A stretch of DNA of 64,000 nucleotides. It comes from Tubulanus polymorphus. Its lineage: Eukaryota > Nemertea > Palaeonemertea > Tubulaniformes > Tubulanidae. This document shows positions 28,601-38,743 of the stretch, one piece after another. Under the pieces are notes generated by a model. That model saw nothing but the letters and a program-made list of their open reading frames with translations, was not told the origin of the DNA and did no database searches. The stretch's first letter is position 1; each line of letters opens with the position of its first letter. The position numbers and the translations under genes are program-made. The stretch covers positions 4,464,001 through 4,528,000 of the forward strand of contig NC_134026.1 of the NCBI RefSeq assembly GCF_964204645.1, in the 5' to 3' direction.

Positions 28601-30590
28601 GATGAAGAAAAAACTTTGTTATGATTAAAAGTTCTTTTCAAGTTGTGCTTTACAAGAAACATTACCTAGCTCCTTTTAACATGATCATGACCAAACGTCC
28701 TTGGGTCACATCAATGATGGCCGCTGGTTGTTAATGTTGCTATTCGCTTCGATTCAACAAAAATTCCGACTCGTTGGCGAAAGACATGATAGGTAATATA
28801 ATGGTGACGCTGAACCATTTCCCACGAGTATCGGAATTCTGCAACATGGCGATAAACTCGATGTCAAAGTTCGCCTCATTCATCACTCGTTGACCAGATA
28901 AAAACTGCCGCGGGTTGTCGACCTCCATTTACGTATGCTTAAGTCTATGTCCAATATCGGTTACATTGTCACCGTCACATTTTATGTTCAGAACTACTCT
29001 CTAGGCATTTCCATTTTCTTAATCTAACCGATACAGGACAACCTACCGGAATCGGGCAATAAAAGGGGATCTACATGTAGTACTTTTAGTCGTAAAACTG
29101 AACTCAACTTGTTCAAGGATATGTTTACTATTAATTCCCTTCGTATGCACCACATGACCTAATACGAGGGGATTCGATGATACAAGGAACTCTGAAAGGA
29201 AATGAAAAAAATGAAGTAATCATTTATGAAAATAGAAAAATGAAGAATCAGATGATAATATTATTTGCTTGAAACATTTCATTTTCTAATTCATTTGGAT
29301 GATGACTTCATAAGGAGTCGAAGAACCTCGTAAACTGAAGAGTCACCAGAACTGGCTTTCTTGGTTCTAGTCTCTGGTACACGTGTATCATTCATCGGTC
29401 CTATTGTATACACGTTTGTCAACGTCATAATGTTTACTTACCGTCGCATCTACTAGAATCTGAAATCGCTCGCCGAAACGGGTGAATGGTGATCATTAAG
29501 ATCACAGAATAAATTCCATTAGAAATCACGGTTCTAGATTTTTTACGTTTTCTTGTGCGGAATTAAGCATTCACGCCACGAAATATCAACATTCAACTTC
29601 GATTTGATGCGATTAAGGTTATATTTATATTCTACACTGATGTATTTTGATAACGATTGCGAGTGAACGTAGAGTTGAAATGAAGTTGATTTTCAAGCAC
29701 GCTTGTCGACTTTACCGATGCACTGGGGGAATACAAATTTGAAGTCTTTCTATGGGCCGGTCATAAATGCAACAATTTGATTTCAGAATATAAAGGAAAT
29801 TGGACACTGTGTGACCAAATGTCGAGTAATTTAATTCTGATTAAACTTGATATTTCAAATTTGAATTGACGACTTTATAATGAACGGTAGATCCTGCGAT
29901 GAAAAATTTCGATAAATCTTCGCCGCAAAAGATGAAAGCTAAATCGAAGTTGACTTGGCGAAACGACACGGCATTTGATTTTTCTCTCTCAACCGGCGCC
30001 CTTATCTCGTGACTCGGCTGAGCATTAAATCTCGGCGAAGCGCCTGATAATCTCGCATTTGTATGGATGATCATGATTTCAAAACCGCCTTTTTAGAATC
30101 CGTGTGGCGAAATTTGTCTTTTGTAAACATATAGGGCCTATACGATGCATTACATGGAGATTGAAGGAAGAACAAAACGGTTTTCCAAATTACATATTTC
30201 GACGAGAAATCGATGCGTAAAATGAGAAAGGTTGCGGAATTGTCCGCACTAGTGTCTGTTAACTTGAAACCGTTCGCCATCTATGATTGTTCCATATTCG
30301 TTCAGTCTCGTCAATCTCCGCGATCGCAGGACAAAAAATGCGGCGTCGACGTTCGACAAACTTGTGTGTATAATTTGTCAAATTGACAATTAGAAAACGA
30401 GTATTTTCGTAAGGTATCTCGTGGGAACAGCTGGTTCCTCATCATAACTATCTATGTCAGACAGTTCAATCGTCCATTTAATACTGAATTTACCGTAATA
30501 GAGTTTCTTATATAAGCTTAATAGTATGTGTCGGTACCTGGTGTTGCGATGGGTATGGATGCTGTGGTGGATGCTTTGGATAAATAGCAA
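19690..30590. other. gene-free stretch
   Basis: No supported gene. A short ATC/GAT microsatellite palindrome lies at about 27890-27922. Open frames in this interval look like chance. Confidence 0.45.
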
Positions 30591-30597
30591 TTCATTC

Positions 30598-30700
30598 TTA
30601 CCAAACATCGACATCAAAAACATGCGATTTACCGTCGCGGTCAGTGTCGTAATTAAGCATTAGGCAAGCGCCGTTTGATGATGCCGGTATCATATGGTAT
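30598..30700 (-). pseudogene. relic last exon, paralogue of the 154-residue secreted protein
   Basis: Read on the minus strand, the frame ending at the stop 30598-30600 gives NGACLMLNYDTDRDGKSH then VFDVDVW and stop. This matches the C-terminus of the intact gene at 33669-34382 (DGAYLLLSYESDRNSGY then VFDMDVWQE). Upstream in the same frame I cannot follow the homology far, and no matching first exons are evident, so it is either a decayed duplicate or an exon of a diverged paralogue whose other exons I did not find. It ends two codons earlier than its paralogue. Confidence 0.55.
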
Positions 30701-30743
30701 ATTACCCGCATGGCACAATAGAAATATCGATCTATGTGATAAG

Positions 30744-30894
30744 TTAACCGTTAAGTGCTGCCTCTATACATATCATTGACGGCGATTATGTGAACAAACT
30801 TATTCTCGCATGCCACAGTGGGAATATTGTTCAATTAAGTTAGTTCGCATGTGCTACGCCAATGATATATTCAGGGGCAGCACTTGACGGTCAA
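30744..30894. mobile_element. TTAA-flanked MITE, family B (copy 1)
   Basis: Starts TTAA then CCGTTAAGTGCTGCC and ends GGCAGCACTTGACGG followed by TCAA, a one-base decay of TTAA. The element itself is 30748-30890. The TTAA target and CC-starting terminal inverted repeats are the signature of piggyBac-type elements. No transposase is encoded. A sister copy is at 45203-45368. Confidence 0.65.
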
Positions 30895-31610
30895 AATTTG
30901 GCGACGGACCCAGGGAAAAAATCTCAAACTCCAAAAACTGTAAAACATTTTGTAAATAAGAATGTAGATTTGTTTTTGCTTATTGAAAAACTTCATTTTC
31001 TCTTATAATTATAATGCTATGATACTGTTTAGGATTTTTAGATGTTATTAGAATGACGACGGTGCCTCTGGGGCGTTGAATGAACGAAGAGATTGCTTAG
31101 TTTTCAGGGCAAAGGTTTTTGCTCTGCATAAGACAAAATACAGATGAACCAAATTTTCTATAAAACGTTGTTAATTTTTTTTCTCGGAAACAGTGTAACC
31201 TGAAAAATACCATTGTGTAACCCGGACCCGGTTTGTTTCTTATTTCAAAGTTTCCAACATTACTTCATCCCGATCATGAATCTCAGAGGTTAACAACAGA
31301 AATGAAATAGAAAACGATACTTTTATTCTTGTGTTTCGTTTCAATACATTTTCAACCAAATAGAAAATCATTTTTCATATCGTGCAAATGTAAACATCGA
31401 TGATACTATATGTATTTGTTTTATTCTAATCGTTATACAAACATTGAAATCGGTCGGTGACTATCTGTCGTGAAAATGACATATGTTTTGAGCACAACGT
31501 TAAAATTATCTAGGATAGCAGAGGTCGGAGCATTTTCCAGTGCACTGTCCTATCAATTGATTATATCTTTTGAACTACTGTTTTGAAATATCGCTCGGTT
31601 GAAGATGAAT
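30895..31610. other. intergenic, likely 3' UTR of the minus-strand gene that ends at 31611
   Basis: AT-rich without a gene. On the minus strand an AATAAA (complement of 31322-31327) lies about 285 bases beyond the stop of the upstream-lying six-exon gene and could be its poly(A) signal. Confidence 0.3.
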
Positions 31611-33002
31611 TCAAATCGACAAGGTAGAAGATGATACATAGTCGTATGGATTATCAGTGGTTGGTGGTATCGTGTCGCGATCTTCTTCTGGTAGAAAAAA
31701 CCGTTGCTTGTTTTTTAACATTTCCCTAAAAATGAATGAATATATATAAATTCTATCCACCGTCGAAACAGATATCGACCCACTCATTCTCGAAACGCTG
31801 TATATACTTCGTTTTACCTTTTGAACCAGGGTCTACTGTAAGTTTTCACCGCCATTTCACGCATTAGTCTCATGTGAACCCAACACTACAAATCAAAATT
31901 ATTTTCTATTGATCAAAAAATGATATAATTACTGAATATGATCAGCTACGACCTAACAGAATTCAGTATAAACCTTCGTAACTTTGGCCAACTGGAACTG
32001 TAACTTTAGGGCCATTTGTTTCGATTCTTCGGAGATATTTGCATTTTCCATGAAAGCTTTGACCCGGGATTCACTGACGATCAGACGAAAGTCTTCTAGT
32101 TCTGGCGCGATGGAAATAGATAGTGGCAATTTCTCGCGAGCTTGGACGTTTTTGTTGGCCTCCTGTGTTTCATTTGCGCTCTCATCAATAAAGGAATTGG
32201 CAGGGGCCTTGCTCTCACCAGCTGCGCCATTTTTCTTAACGAAACCTAATTCAACTATATCAAACGGATATTACGTGTCAATACGGAATGAAATTTCAAG
32301 TATATTAAAAAAGTATTTCACGTCAGAGTGATTGAAATGAAACAAATCTATAGGCTCTCTTACCCTGATATACGAAGCTCATGAAATTTGTCAGAACAAT
32401 ATTCAGGGATATATTTAGCAATAAAATCAGCTCCATCAATATCAACTTTGAGCAACCCAGATCCCATCGATTATGAAAAATAACTGGATTCGTAGATGTT
32501 GTGAGATCCTTATCGTCCAATACATCAAACTTAGTCGAATCAGGGAAATTATCAGTATCATTTTGAGTCAAAGCGCATGCACCCGAAAAACAGACACTGG
32601 AAGGTAAGAAACGGAACAAATGTCAATCCTAAACAATAAGAATGAAAAATATTTCATTCATTTCGATAACGTACTTCTGGAAGCGATTATCTGCTGTTGA
32701 TATTTCATCTCCATCAGATCGATGTAAAATTGTAAGGATTTCTATCGCGCACGCGAATAAGCTGTTCAAGAAACTGAAAAGAGATTTTACGTAGGCCTAC
32801 TAAAAGAGATTTCATAGTGTGTCAACAAATCCGGTCGTTTCTTTATGTTTCGGGCTTGATATTCAAAGACACTAAGAAATCACATGAAATTATAGGCCTT
32901 TAGAGATCGGTCTGTTCACTTACAAAACTCACACTCACGTGTATCCACGTGCTGTCAACAAAATAAAAGAACAAATTGCGAAAAACCGTAACGAAAACAT
33001 CA
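31611..33002 (-). CDS. unrecognised gene, six 3'-terminal exons (at least 293 residues)
   Basis: Exons in transcript order: 33002-32939, 32796-32675, 32596-32364, 32254-31974, 31885-31818, 31725-31611 (stop 31613-31611). All five junctions keep frame; most have good donors (GTGAGT, GTACGT, GTAAGA, GTAAAA; one weaker GTTTAT). The product begins in a hydrophobic part (DVFVTVFRNLFFYFVDSTW, then AYVKSLFSFLNSLFACAIEI). A polar stretch rich in D/N/T follows, then a second hydrophobic run (LILMELILLLNISLNIVL), a charged part with EDFRLIVSESRVKAFM and likely helices, and a tail with EMLKNKQRFFLPEEDRD and PYDYV. This suggests a membrane-associated protein with a cytoplasmic C-terminus, but I do not recognise the family. 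The 5' exons are unresolved: the first listed exon enters in phase 2, and a possible upstream exon is listed separately. The second exon's acceptor (TAGTAG) is chosen because it alone fits the phase. Confidence 0.6.
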
Positions 33003-33120
33003 CTGAATCATCATAATCAAATCACAGCATCGCAAATTCTATGACCACATTCCACGAAATATGAATTCTTATGACGTCTTGTTGCCAAGGCGAAATTTGA
33101 TTTCCCTGGCGACCGTAAAT

Positions 33121-33408
33121 CTACATAGGCCTACACGCTGTCCAACTATTTTCAGTATCCAAAGAACATATAAAAAACCCAATTGATGAATTATCAAATA
33201 GATATTTGTTTGATTCGAATTTCGAGTGTACTTTTTGTAATTTCATTGGATTTATATATCTGTTAGACACACTGCCACGGGAAGTTGTCAAATGTAGTTT
33301 TTTCAGCCTAGAAATGTTGATGGTGCTGATGACTTCGGTAATAATGTCGTTTATAATTTCTGCAAGCTCAATGGTCGGCTGTCTCCAGGGATAGCTGATA
33401 AGGGACAT
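33121..33408 (-). CDS. possible upstream exon of the six-exon gene, or chance open frame
   Basis: A frame of 95 codons starts exactly after an acceptor-like ATTGTTTTAG (minus strand) with MSLISYPWRQPTIELAEI and a helix-like IINDIITEVISTI. It lies just upstream of the six-exon gene on the same strand. No strong donor in the required phase was found, so the link is unproven. Confidence 0.2.
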   Translation of the reverse strand: MSLISYPWRQPTIELAEIINDIITEVISTINISRLKKLHLTTSRGSVSNRYINPMKLQKVHSKFESNKYLFDNSSIGFFICSLDTENSWTACRPM

Positions 33409-33618
33409 CTAAAACAATTGGTTGTTGGTTTTCTTGAAAAATATTCCGACACGTCTTTGCTCTTGCGTAGGTCGGCCTCGGGACGGCTTGCGACTCACTG
33501 CGACACGATTGACTGCGACCGCTTGAATCGTCGCGTCGCACGCAATGCACACCTAACGCTTTGGAATGGTCATTACAAATCTATTTGAAAAATATGCAGT
33601 ATATGATCTTTGTATGAA

Positions 33619-33624
33619 TTTATT
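33619..33624 (-). promoter_or_regulatory. poly(A) signal AATAAA of the 154-residue gene
   Basis: AATAAA on the minus strand about 45 bases after the stop codon at 33669-33671. Confidence 0.5.
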
Positions 33625-33668
33625 TGCACACGACTAAACCAAAATATACATGTTTGATAGAATGCAGC

Positions 33669-34382
33669 TTATTCTTGCCAAACATCCATATCAAATACAC
33701 GATATCCACTGTTGCGATCGGATTCGTAGCTGAGCAGTAGGTAAGCACCATCCGTTGTGGTTTTGAATGGAGCGCCGTTAACCGATTGAGGGTTGTGTCT
33801 GGCCTGTTCATCGTAATCGTACCCAGTGTACTGGTACTTAGCTAGGGGCGCGTACAGTTTGGTTGGATCGTTGTACGACACCACGCTGAAGTAATGATCA
33901 CCTTGAAATAAGGCTCTCGTAACGACTTGCTTTATTGTGAATCCCAATTTCTGAAAATCAAAATTATACAAAATCGGATTATTGGTTAGACTATAATATT
34001 TACGGATATATACCTTTTGCGGGAAATGTAAATCACATTATCGAAATCTTGGACATGAAATATATATGGAATGATGATGATGAAGATGTATCAGACTTAG
34101 CTATTGCTTACTTTGCTCTTATCGGCAGCTTCAACAATGACGGAACAAGGTGATCGTCCACCTTCGTACCGGATAGCGACGGGTGTAGATGAACTGATGG
34201 TGATGCGGTCAGCATCATTATCCTCCTTAAAACACCCTCTTATGGCGTAGCATCCTGCGGTGATTCATATAGAAATCATCATGACTATTATAGGGTTGAA
34301 TTTACTTCAACAGAATTTTATTCATTTGACATTTCTATTTACCTGCGATGCACAGGGCGAATACAACAGTTTCCCGGATCAT
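33669..34382 (-). CDS. small secreted protein, 154 residues, three exons, family unknown
   Basis: Exons in transcript order: 34382-34343, 34254-34112, 33950-33669. Total coding length is 465 nt, and junction phases (1, then 0) agree. The start has an ideal Kozak context (CCACCATG). Residues 1-14 (MIRETVVFALCIAG) form a short hydrophobic signal peptide. The mature part has three early cysteines (CYAIRGC, SPC), a central block GFTIKQVVTRALF, a tyrosine-rich region (KYQYTGYDYDEQAR) and a C-terminal block AYLLLSYESDRNSGYRVFDM. The pattern of a cysteine, hydrophobic strands and a final L-x-x-SD-x-x-x-x-G-[YF] resembles the end of a CUB-type beta-sandwich, which is only a suggestion. A poly(A) signal follows at 33619-33624. 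A relic of the last exon lies 3 kb away at 30598-30700, so this is a locally duplicated family. Confidence 0.72.
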
Positions 34383-34934
34383 GGTGGCGATATAGTCACT
34401 AAGAAGCAGCTAAAAAATCATCTGTGATTTATACGTTTTTCATTGTTTACAGAAGAGTTTTATCTCTTTCAAATATATTTTATCTCTGATATGCGGCCTC
34501 GGGACGGGAAGCTATCGCAGTAAATTTCACATCGCTGCATTATTCTTAACTCGCGATGATATCGATAACTTTGTTGTGAATGAGAGCTCTTTGATCTCCA
34601 AACATCTACGCGTCGAGTGCAATTCTAAGCATTTAGGCAATTAAAGAGATCATTTATCATAATTGTCGAAGTACTATCGTCTTCGTTCACATTATTTCTG
34701 CATATATCTCTTTTTATGATATGTACATGGTAAATATCACTATCGGTCCTGGCTATCTCTCGCGAAAGTGGCATATGTTTTGGCACAATCATTTTAACGT
34801 TAGATTATGATTGTGACAGTATGGAAAAATAGACGGAAACTCTCCAGTCTAGTCCATCCTACCGCCGGTATATTCTGTGCCACTAAGTCCGGTCGTGGCA
34901 GTTTGCATCTAAAATCGTTTGAGTAGTAGCGAAG
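34383..34934. other. intergenic, upstream region of the secreted-protein gene
   Basis: Presumably contains the minus-strand promoter. No clear TATA box placement, repeat or gene seen. Confidence 0.3.
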
Positions 34935-35222
34935 CTACACTATAGGGGCGATAGATAAATTCATATCCGCATCAGACAGAGCAAACGGAAATATAGATCC
35001 TCTCAGTTGGATTCTATAAATTTGGGATGATAAAATTGTTCCTATACAACTTATATTCTCAAATTCAACATAGACTTTATGCAACTCATCAGGATCTAGT
35101 ACAGTACCACGGTTATCGAAAAGGTGTCGCAGATTGGTTATACCGTATTGTGTGTACTCTGTTAAATCAGTCATCTTGCTGAGCTTGATCCTTTTTTTAT
35201 CTTCTAAGGGATTTATATACAT
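34935..35222 (-). mobile_element. LINE fragment (L1/Tx1-like C-terminal region)
   Basis: A 95-codon frame on the minus strand contains YGITNLRHLFDNRGTVLD followed by ELHKVYVEFE and a later QIYRIQLRGSI. The order G-I-x-x-[IL]-x-x-L-[FY]-D-x-x-G, then a conserved-helix segment with a hydrophobic Y/Q-rich end, is typical of the post-RT region of Tx1/L1-type LINEs. Nothing of the RT core or endonuclease remains, so it is a dead fragment. Confidence 0.5.
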
Positions 35223-35713
35223 CTAGACCTATTTTGATGAATTTAGCCAAATTTAAAGTTGGATTTTTTAAAACATCCAAGTTCCGAAAGGTATTTATAT
35301 CTAAGTAGTTTTCACGGGATTCGGTTAGCAAATTTCAATCGAAAAATGTAGCTGCATAGCAGCGATAACGGGTTTCTGTCTAATTGGTTCATATGTCGAA
35401 CTGGGAAGCGTACGAAGATTTCATCGCAATAATTCTAGCCCATATCATATGACTATTGCCAAGAAGCGCAACCTGGGTCAACATTATACTGGATATGTGG
35501 ATATTAAGAGTCCATTTGTCAAAGCATCGAAGCAATCGGTTTATTGCGTCATAAACCGGTTTTACCGTAGTGTGAATAAATGCGACAGAACGAAAACGCA
35601 GAAATTTCCTTATTCGGCCATGTCGGGGTTTGATGTTGCAACGCTCTCAAAGCGGTTTACTGAACAAATGCGAATTTCCTACACACCGAAACCGATTTCA
35701 AACCTTGCCTTTT

Positions 35714-36032
35714 CATCTTCACCCGTCAAGGGATTCGAACCCACTACGCTAAAGCTGTTCCCCGAACCCCTTGACCTCACGAGTCGTTACTAGCCGACCA
35801 GAATCCGGTCGTACCAATCACAGCGCTTGTAACAATCCGTCAGTAGACTTCTGTTGGTTTCCCGTTAAATCAACCAATCAGCGAACGTTTTACCGAACAA
35901 GGAAGTATTTCGCAAATCGATATATGACGTCACGCGCAACAGCGCCAGTAATGAAATTACGCTTCGTGAGGCCAGGGGGCTGGTGGAAGCGAGTTCGGGA
36001 GTGATACCGGACCCCTGGCAAGCAAGGATGAG
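35714..36032 (-). mobile_element. tRNA-related SINE-like repeat, copy 1, split by an insertion
   Basis: Read on the minus strand, 36032-35980 then 35766-35714 together match the repeat at about 45026-45122. The shared part includes a box B-like GGGTTCGAATCCC and TAGCGTAGTGGG, a box A-like match that directly adjoins it. The two halves are separated by 213 bp absent from the other copy. The box B hallmark suggests a tRNA-derived SINE; no full tRNA cloverleaf is present. Confidence 0.55.
35767..35979. mobile_element. MITE-like insertion inside the SINE-like repeat
   Basis: 213 bp that interrupts the repeat copy above. Its ends are inverted: CCCCTTGACCTCACGA at the left, TCGTGAGGCCAGGGG at the right. 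The uninterrupted sister copy near 45.1 kb acts as a natural empty site. No coding capacity; superfamily not assigned. Confidence 0.5.
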
Positions 36033-36694
36033 CCTTTTGGGTTTTCGGTGCAGTATTGGACAGGCAACCAGTCTAACTGTCCAATCAGACATACAAACGA
36101 GCCTCCACCCACATTCAATGAATGGGTTCCGGGCCGCATCCCCACGTGACGATTCGTTCGCCACACACGTGTTCGGGAGGATGCGAAAGCGATAAATGAC
36201 AAAACTGGTCTACGGCGACGGAATAGTGGTTTGAATGGCGTTAAGAGATAATTACAACTGAAGTTGTCGCTTTAACCAGTTTTATCATTACGTTAACATT
36301 CCAAAATCTAGATCCGGGTTTCGGATATGGAAGATTGACAATCGAGGATTTGGACAAGTTTAGTGAAATAATGATTTAAACAAAGTTTCAAATAAGCGAT
36401 TTTAGACTTAAGTTCATCCAAACATAAACATAAAACTCTGTTCTATGGTCTAAAATTACAATGGATAACATCGGATCCAGAATTTTGGAGGGAGTTGACA
36501 TAAAAAAAACTTGAGCGGATCACGTGATTGAATCACCACAGATCGCGCTGAATAAACAACACAACACAATAATAAATACATTTATTCAGGTTTACAAAAT
36601 AGATTCTGGGATTTCAGTTTCTGTGAACATCAATGACAACCACGTTTTGATTGATGACAGTTAAAATATGAGTTTTTATTATAGAGATGAGATA
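36033..36694. other. gene-free stretch
   Basis: No gene seen. A segment with GGACAGGCAACCAGTCT near 36058 recurs near 38023, so part of it is a dispersed repeat. Confidence 0.3.
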
Positions 36695-36787
36695 GAAGTG
36701 ATTGTGTAAGAGGTTTAGAGGTGATTGTGCAAGAGTTTTAGAGGTGATTGTGCAAGAGTTTTAGAGGTGATTGTGCAAGAGATTTTA
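36695..36787. repeat. tandem repeat, 23 bp x 4
   Basis: Unit close to AGGTGATTGTGCAAGAG plus TTTTAG, repeated with exact 23-bp spacing; the first copy is slightly diverged. An imperfect inverted repeat (GGTCATCCCTGG / CCAGGGATGACC) follows at about 36926-36987. Confidence 0.8.
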
Positions 36788-37194
36788 TCAAAACATGGCT
36801 GTAACTGATAGGATTAAAGAACAGCGACTGTTCTCAAGTTCATTCACAAACAGAAAATCAATCATACAATTATGCTGGCAATCTGTAATCGCTGGCCATT
36901 GGTCATTTCTGGTCATCTGGCAATTGGTCATCCCTGGTAGTTGGTAAATTAGGAGATGACCAATTACCAGAAGACCAGGGATGACCAAAGGTTAAAACAA
37001 AATGTAGAATCATTAACGATACAAGCTGGTCAGCCAATCTAGTCGGGTAAGATGCAGCTCCAAACTCAAACAGTTACTGAGAAGCCAAAACCGAGGTGAA
37101 CTAAAGTCCCAACGTCACCAGACCTCCTTAAGAGCGGGCAATCTGTGATTGCAGGAGGACTGATTGCCTCCTCAGGATGCACACTGCTACTGAG

Positions 37195-37412
37195 GAAGAG
37201 GCAGAACTAGATGATGATGATGAGGAGGCAGAACTAGATAATGATGAGGATGCAGAACTAGATGATGATGAGGAGGATGCAGAACTAGATGATGATGAGG
37301 AGGAGGAGGCAGAACTAGATGATGATGATAATGAGGAGGAGGCAGAACTAGATAATGATGATGATGAGGAGGAGGCAGAACTAGATGATGATGATAATGA
37401 GGAGGCAGAACT
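37195..37412 (+). repeat. GAT/GAG-rich minisatellite (acidic-codon repeat), array 1
   Basis: Units of GAGGCAGAACTAGATGATGA with variable numbers of GAT and GAG triplets. All length changes are multiples of three, so one frame stays open and reads AELDDDDEE-type repeats. No signal peptide, splice sites or homologous domain support a protein. A second array in the same orientation lies at 38357-38540. Confidence 0.8.
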
Positions 37413-37485
37413 AGTGCAGGTGTCAATGAATGACCTGAACCCCCGGGTGAGGCATTCGATTATTTCTATTTTCAAAACGACAGGC

Positions 37486-37696
37486 ATATGACAAGGAGTT
37501 GTCGAATAAACACTATAATCCGTGTAAACTGTAGATAAATGAAGAAATCCCACACTTCGAATTTGAAATTATACTGGACATTCCACCTGATGATGGCTGT
37601 TAGTCAACTGCTGAAACGTTGTGGTTTCGTAATAATAAATTTGATAGTATAATTTCAAATTCGAAGTGTGGGATTTCTTCATTTATATGACAAGGA
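37486..37696 (+). mobile_element. Penelope-like, hammerhead-bearing element, copy 2, with target-site duplication
   Basis: The 12-bp direct repeat ATATGACAAGGA at 37486-37497 and 37685-37696 brackets the element 37498-37684. It begins GTTGTCGAATAAACACTATA and has inverted outer parts (GAAGAAATCCCACACTTCGA / its complement at the right end). Start and end match copy 1 at 4439-4696. Unlike copy 1 it holds only the sense ribozyme core, so copy 1 carries an extra inverted arm. Confidence 0.7.
37583..37624 (+). ncRNA. decayed minimal hammerhead motif
   Basis: CCAC, CTGATGA, stem II GGCTGTT against AACTGCT, GAA, ACGT, T, GTGG in order. Two changes in the 3' strand of stem II create a U-U mismatch and a G-U pair relative to copy 1, so folding should be weaker. 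Core residues and stem I are intact. Confidence 0.5.
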
Positions 37697-38356
37697 TTCA
37701 CAGACAGGGCATACTGGTCAGACAGGCATACTATCACAATTAGATTTGGTCAATTTTTGTGCACCAAGGCATTCAACATCTATACGTCAACTACGACAAG
37801 ACGCGGTACGAACAGAATCGCCATCAACGGGTAACACTGATTAGCGTCAACAACCGACAACAAGCGTCAATAAGCGTTAAAACGGGTCCGGTGCATCAAC
37901 AAGCGGCAATTCATATTAGCATTTTAGATTACAGGTTTTAAGAAGATTTTGCAATGTCCACGGGGCGCAATAATTCAATTCAATAAAACTTTATTATACA
38001 GTTGTATCCATATCTTCCATGGGACAGGCAACCAGTCTTATATCCATCAGGATTGAGATATGACGTCATCGTTCATTAGATTGAATCCTCGGAATGGAAT
38101 TTGGGTTCGTTGAGAGTCCGACGTTTATTCGACGTTTGTTCAATTTCATTAATATTCCGTCAGTACAGAGATACAACATTGATACAGAAGTTCAAAAATT
38201 CATTTCGTTAGGCTGTCTATTAAAACACGATAGTGAATTGATTCATGTACGACAGGCAAACAGCATCGTATGGACATCGTATTGATCGTATGCCTGTCGA
38301 ATGCCTTATCGGGGGGGGGGGGGGGGGGTTCAGGTCATTCATTGACACCTGCATAG

Positions 38357-38540
38357 ATGATGATGAAGAGTAGGCAGATCTAGATGATGATGATGATGAT
38401 GATGAGGAGGCAGATCTAGATGATGATGATGAGGAGGAGGAGGCAGAACTAGATGATGATGATGAGGCAGAACTAGATGATGATGACGAGGAGGCAGAAC
38501 TAGATGATGATGATGATGATGATGAGGAGGCAGAACTAGT
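38357..38540 (+). repeat. GAT/GAG-rich minisatellite, array 2
   Basis: Same unit and orientation as the array at 37195-37412, with longer pure GAT runs and an early in-frame stop (GAGTAG). It is probably a duplicated array. Confidence 0.8.
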
Positions 38541-38743
38541 GTGATTTATTTAAATTGTATCCATACACATGTAATACATACCATTAATGTGTGTAGCTGA
38601 CTGTGAAATCAGTTCTATATCAGATTCTAAAACTCCCCAGCAATGATTGACACTGAAATGAAAATAACAGATTTTTCAATTTATCAAATTCATGACATAA
38701 ACTGTTGAAATTCTGTTGTCATACACATACCAGTTATCGTGTG

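Larger units (their letters stand above)
37418..38357. repeat. segment bracketed by inverted copies of a ~75-bp sequence
   Basis: 37418-37490 (TGCAGGTGTCAATGAATGAC through CAGGCATATG) reappears reverse-complemented at about 38285-38357, where the run of C/G has grown to 18 G (38311-38328). The segment between holds the second Penelope-like copy. Confidence 0.6.

Noticed and set aside
35449-35793. 114-codon frame
   Set aside because: Runs through the SINE-like repeat and into the inserted MITE, so it is not a gene.
37177-37491. Open frame of 104 codons with acidic repeats
   Set aside because: It is produced by a triplet-based minisatellite, has no supporting exon structure, and its 3' part is the inverted junction sequence.
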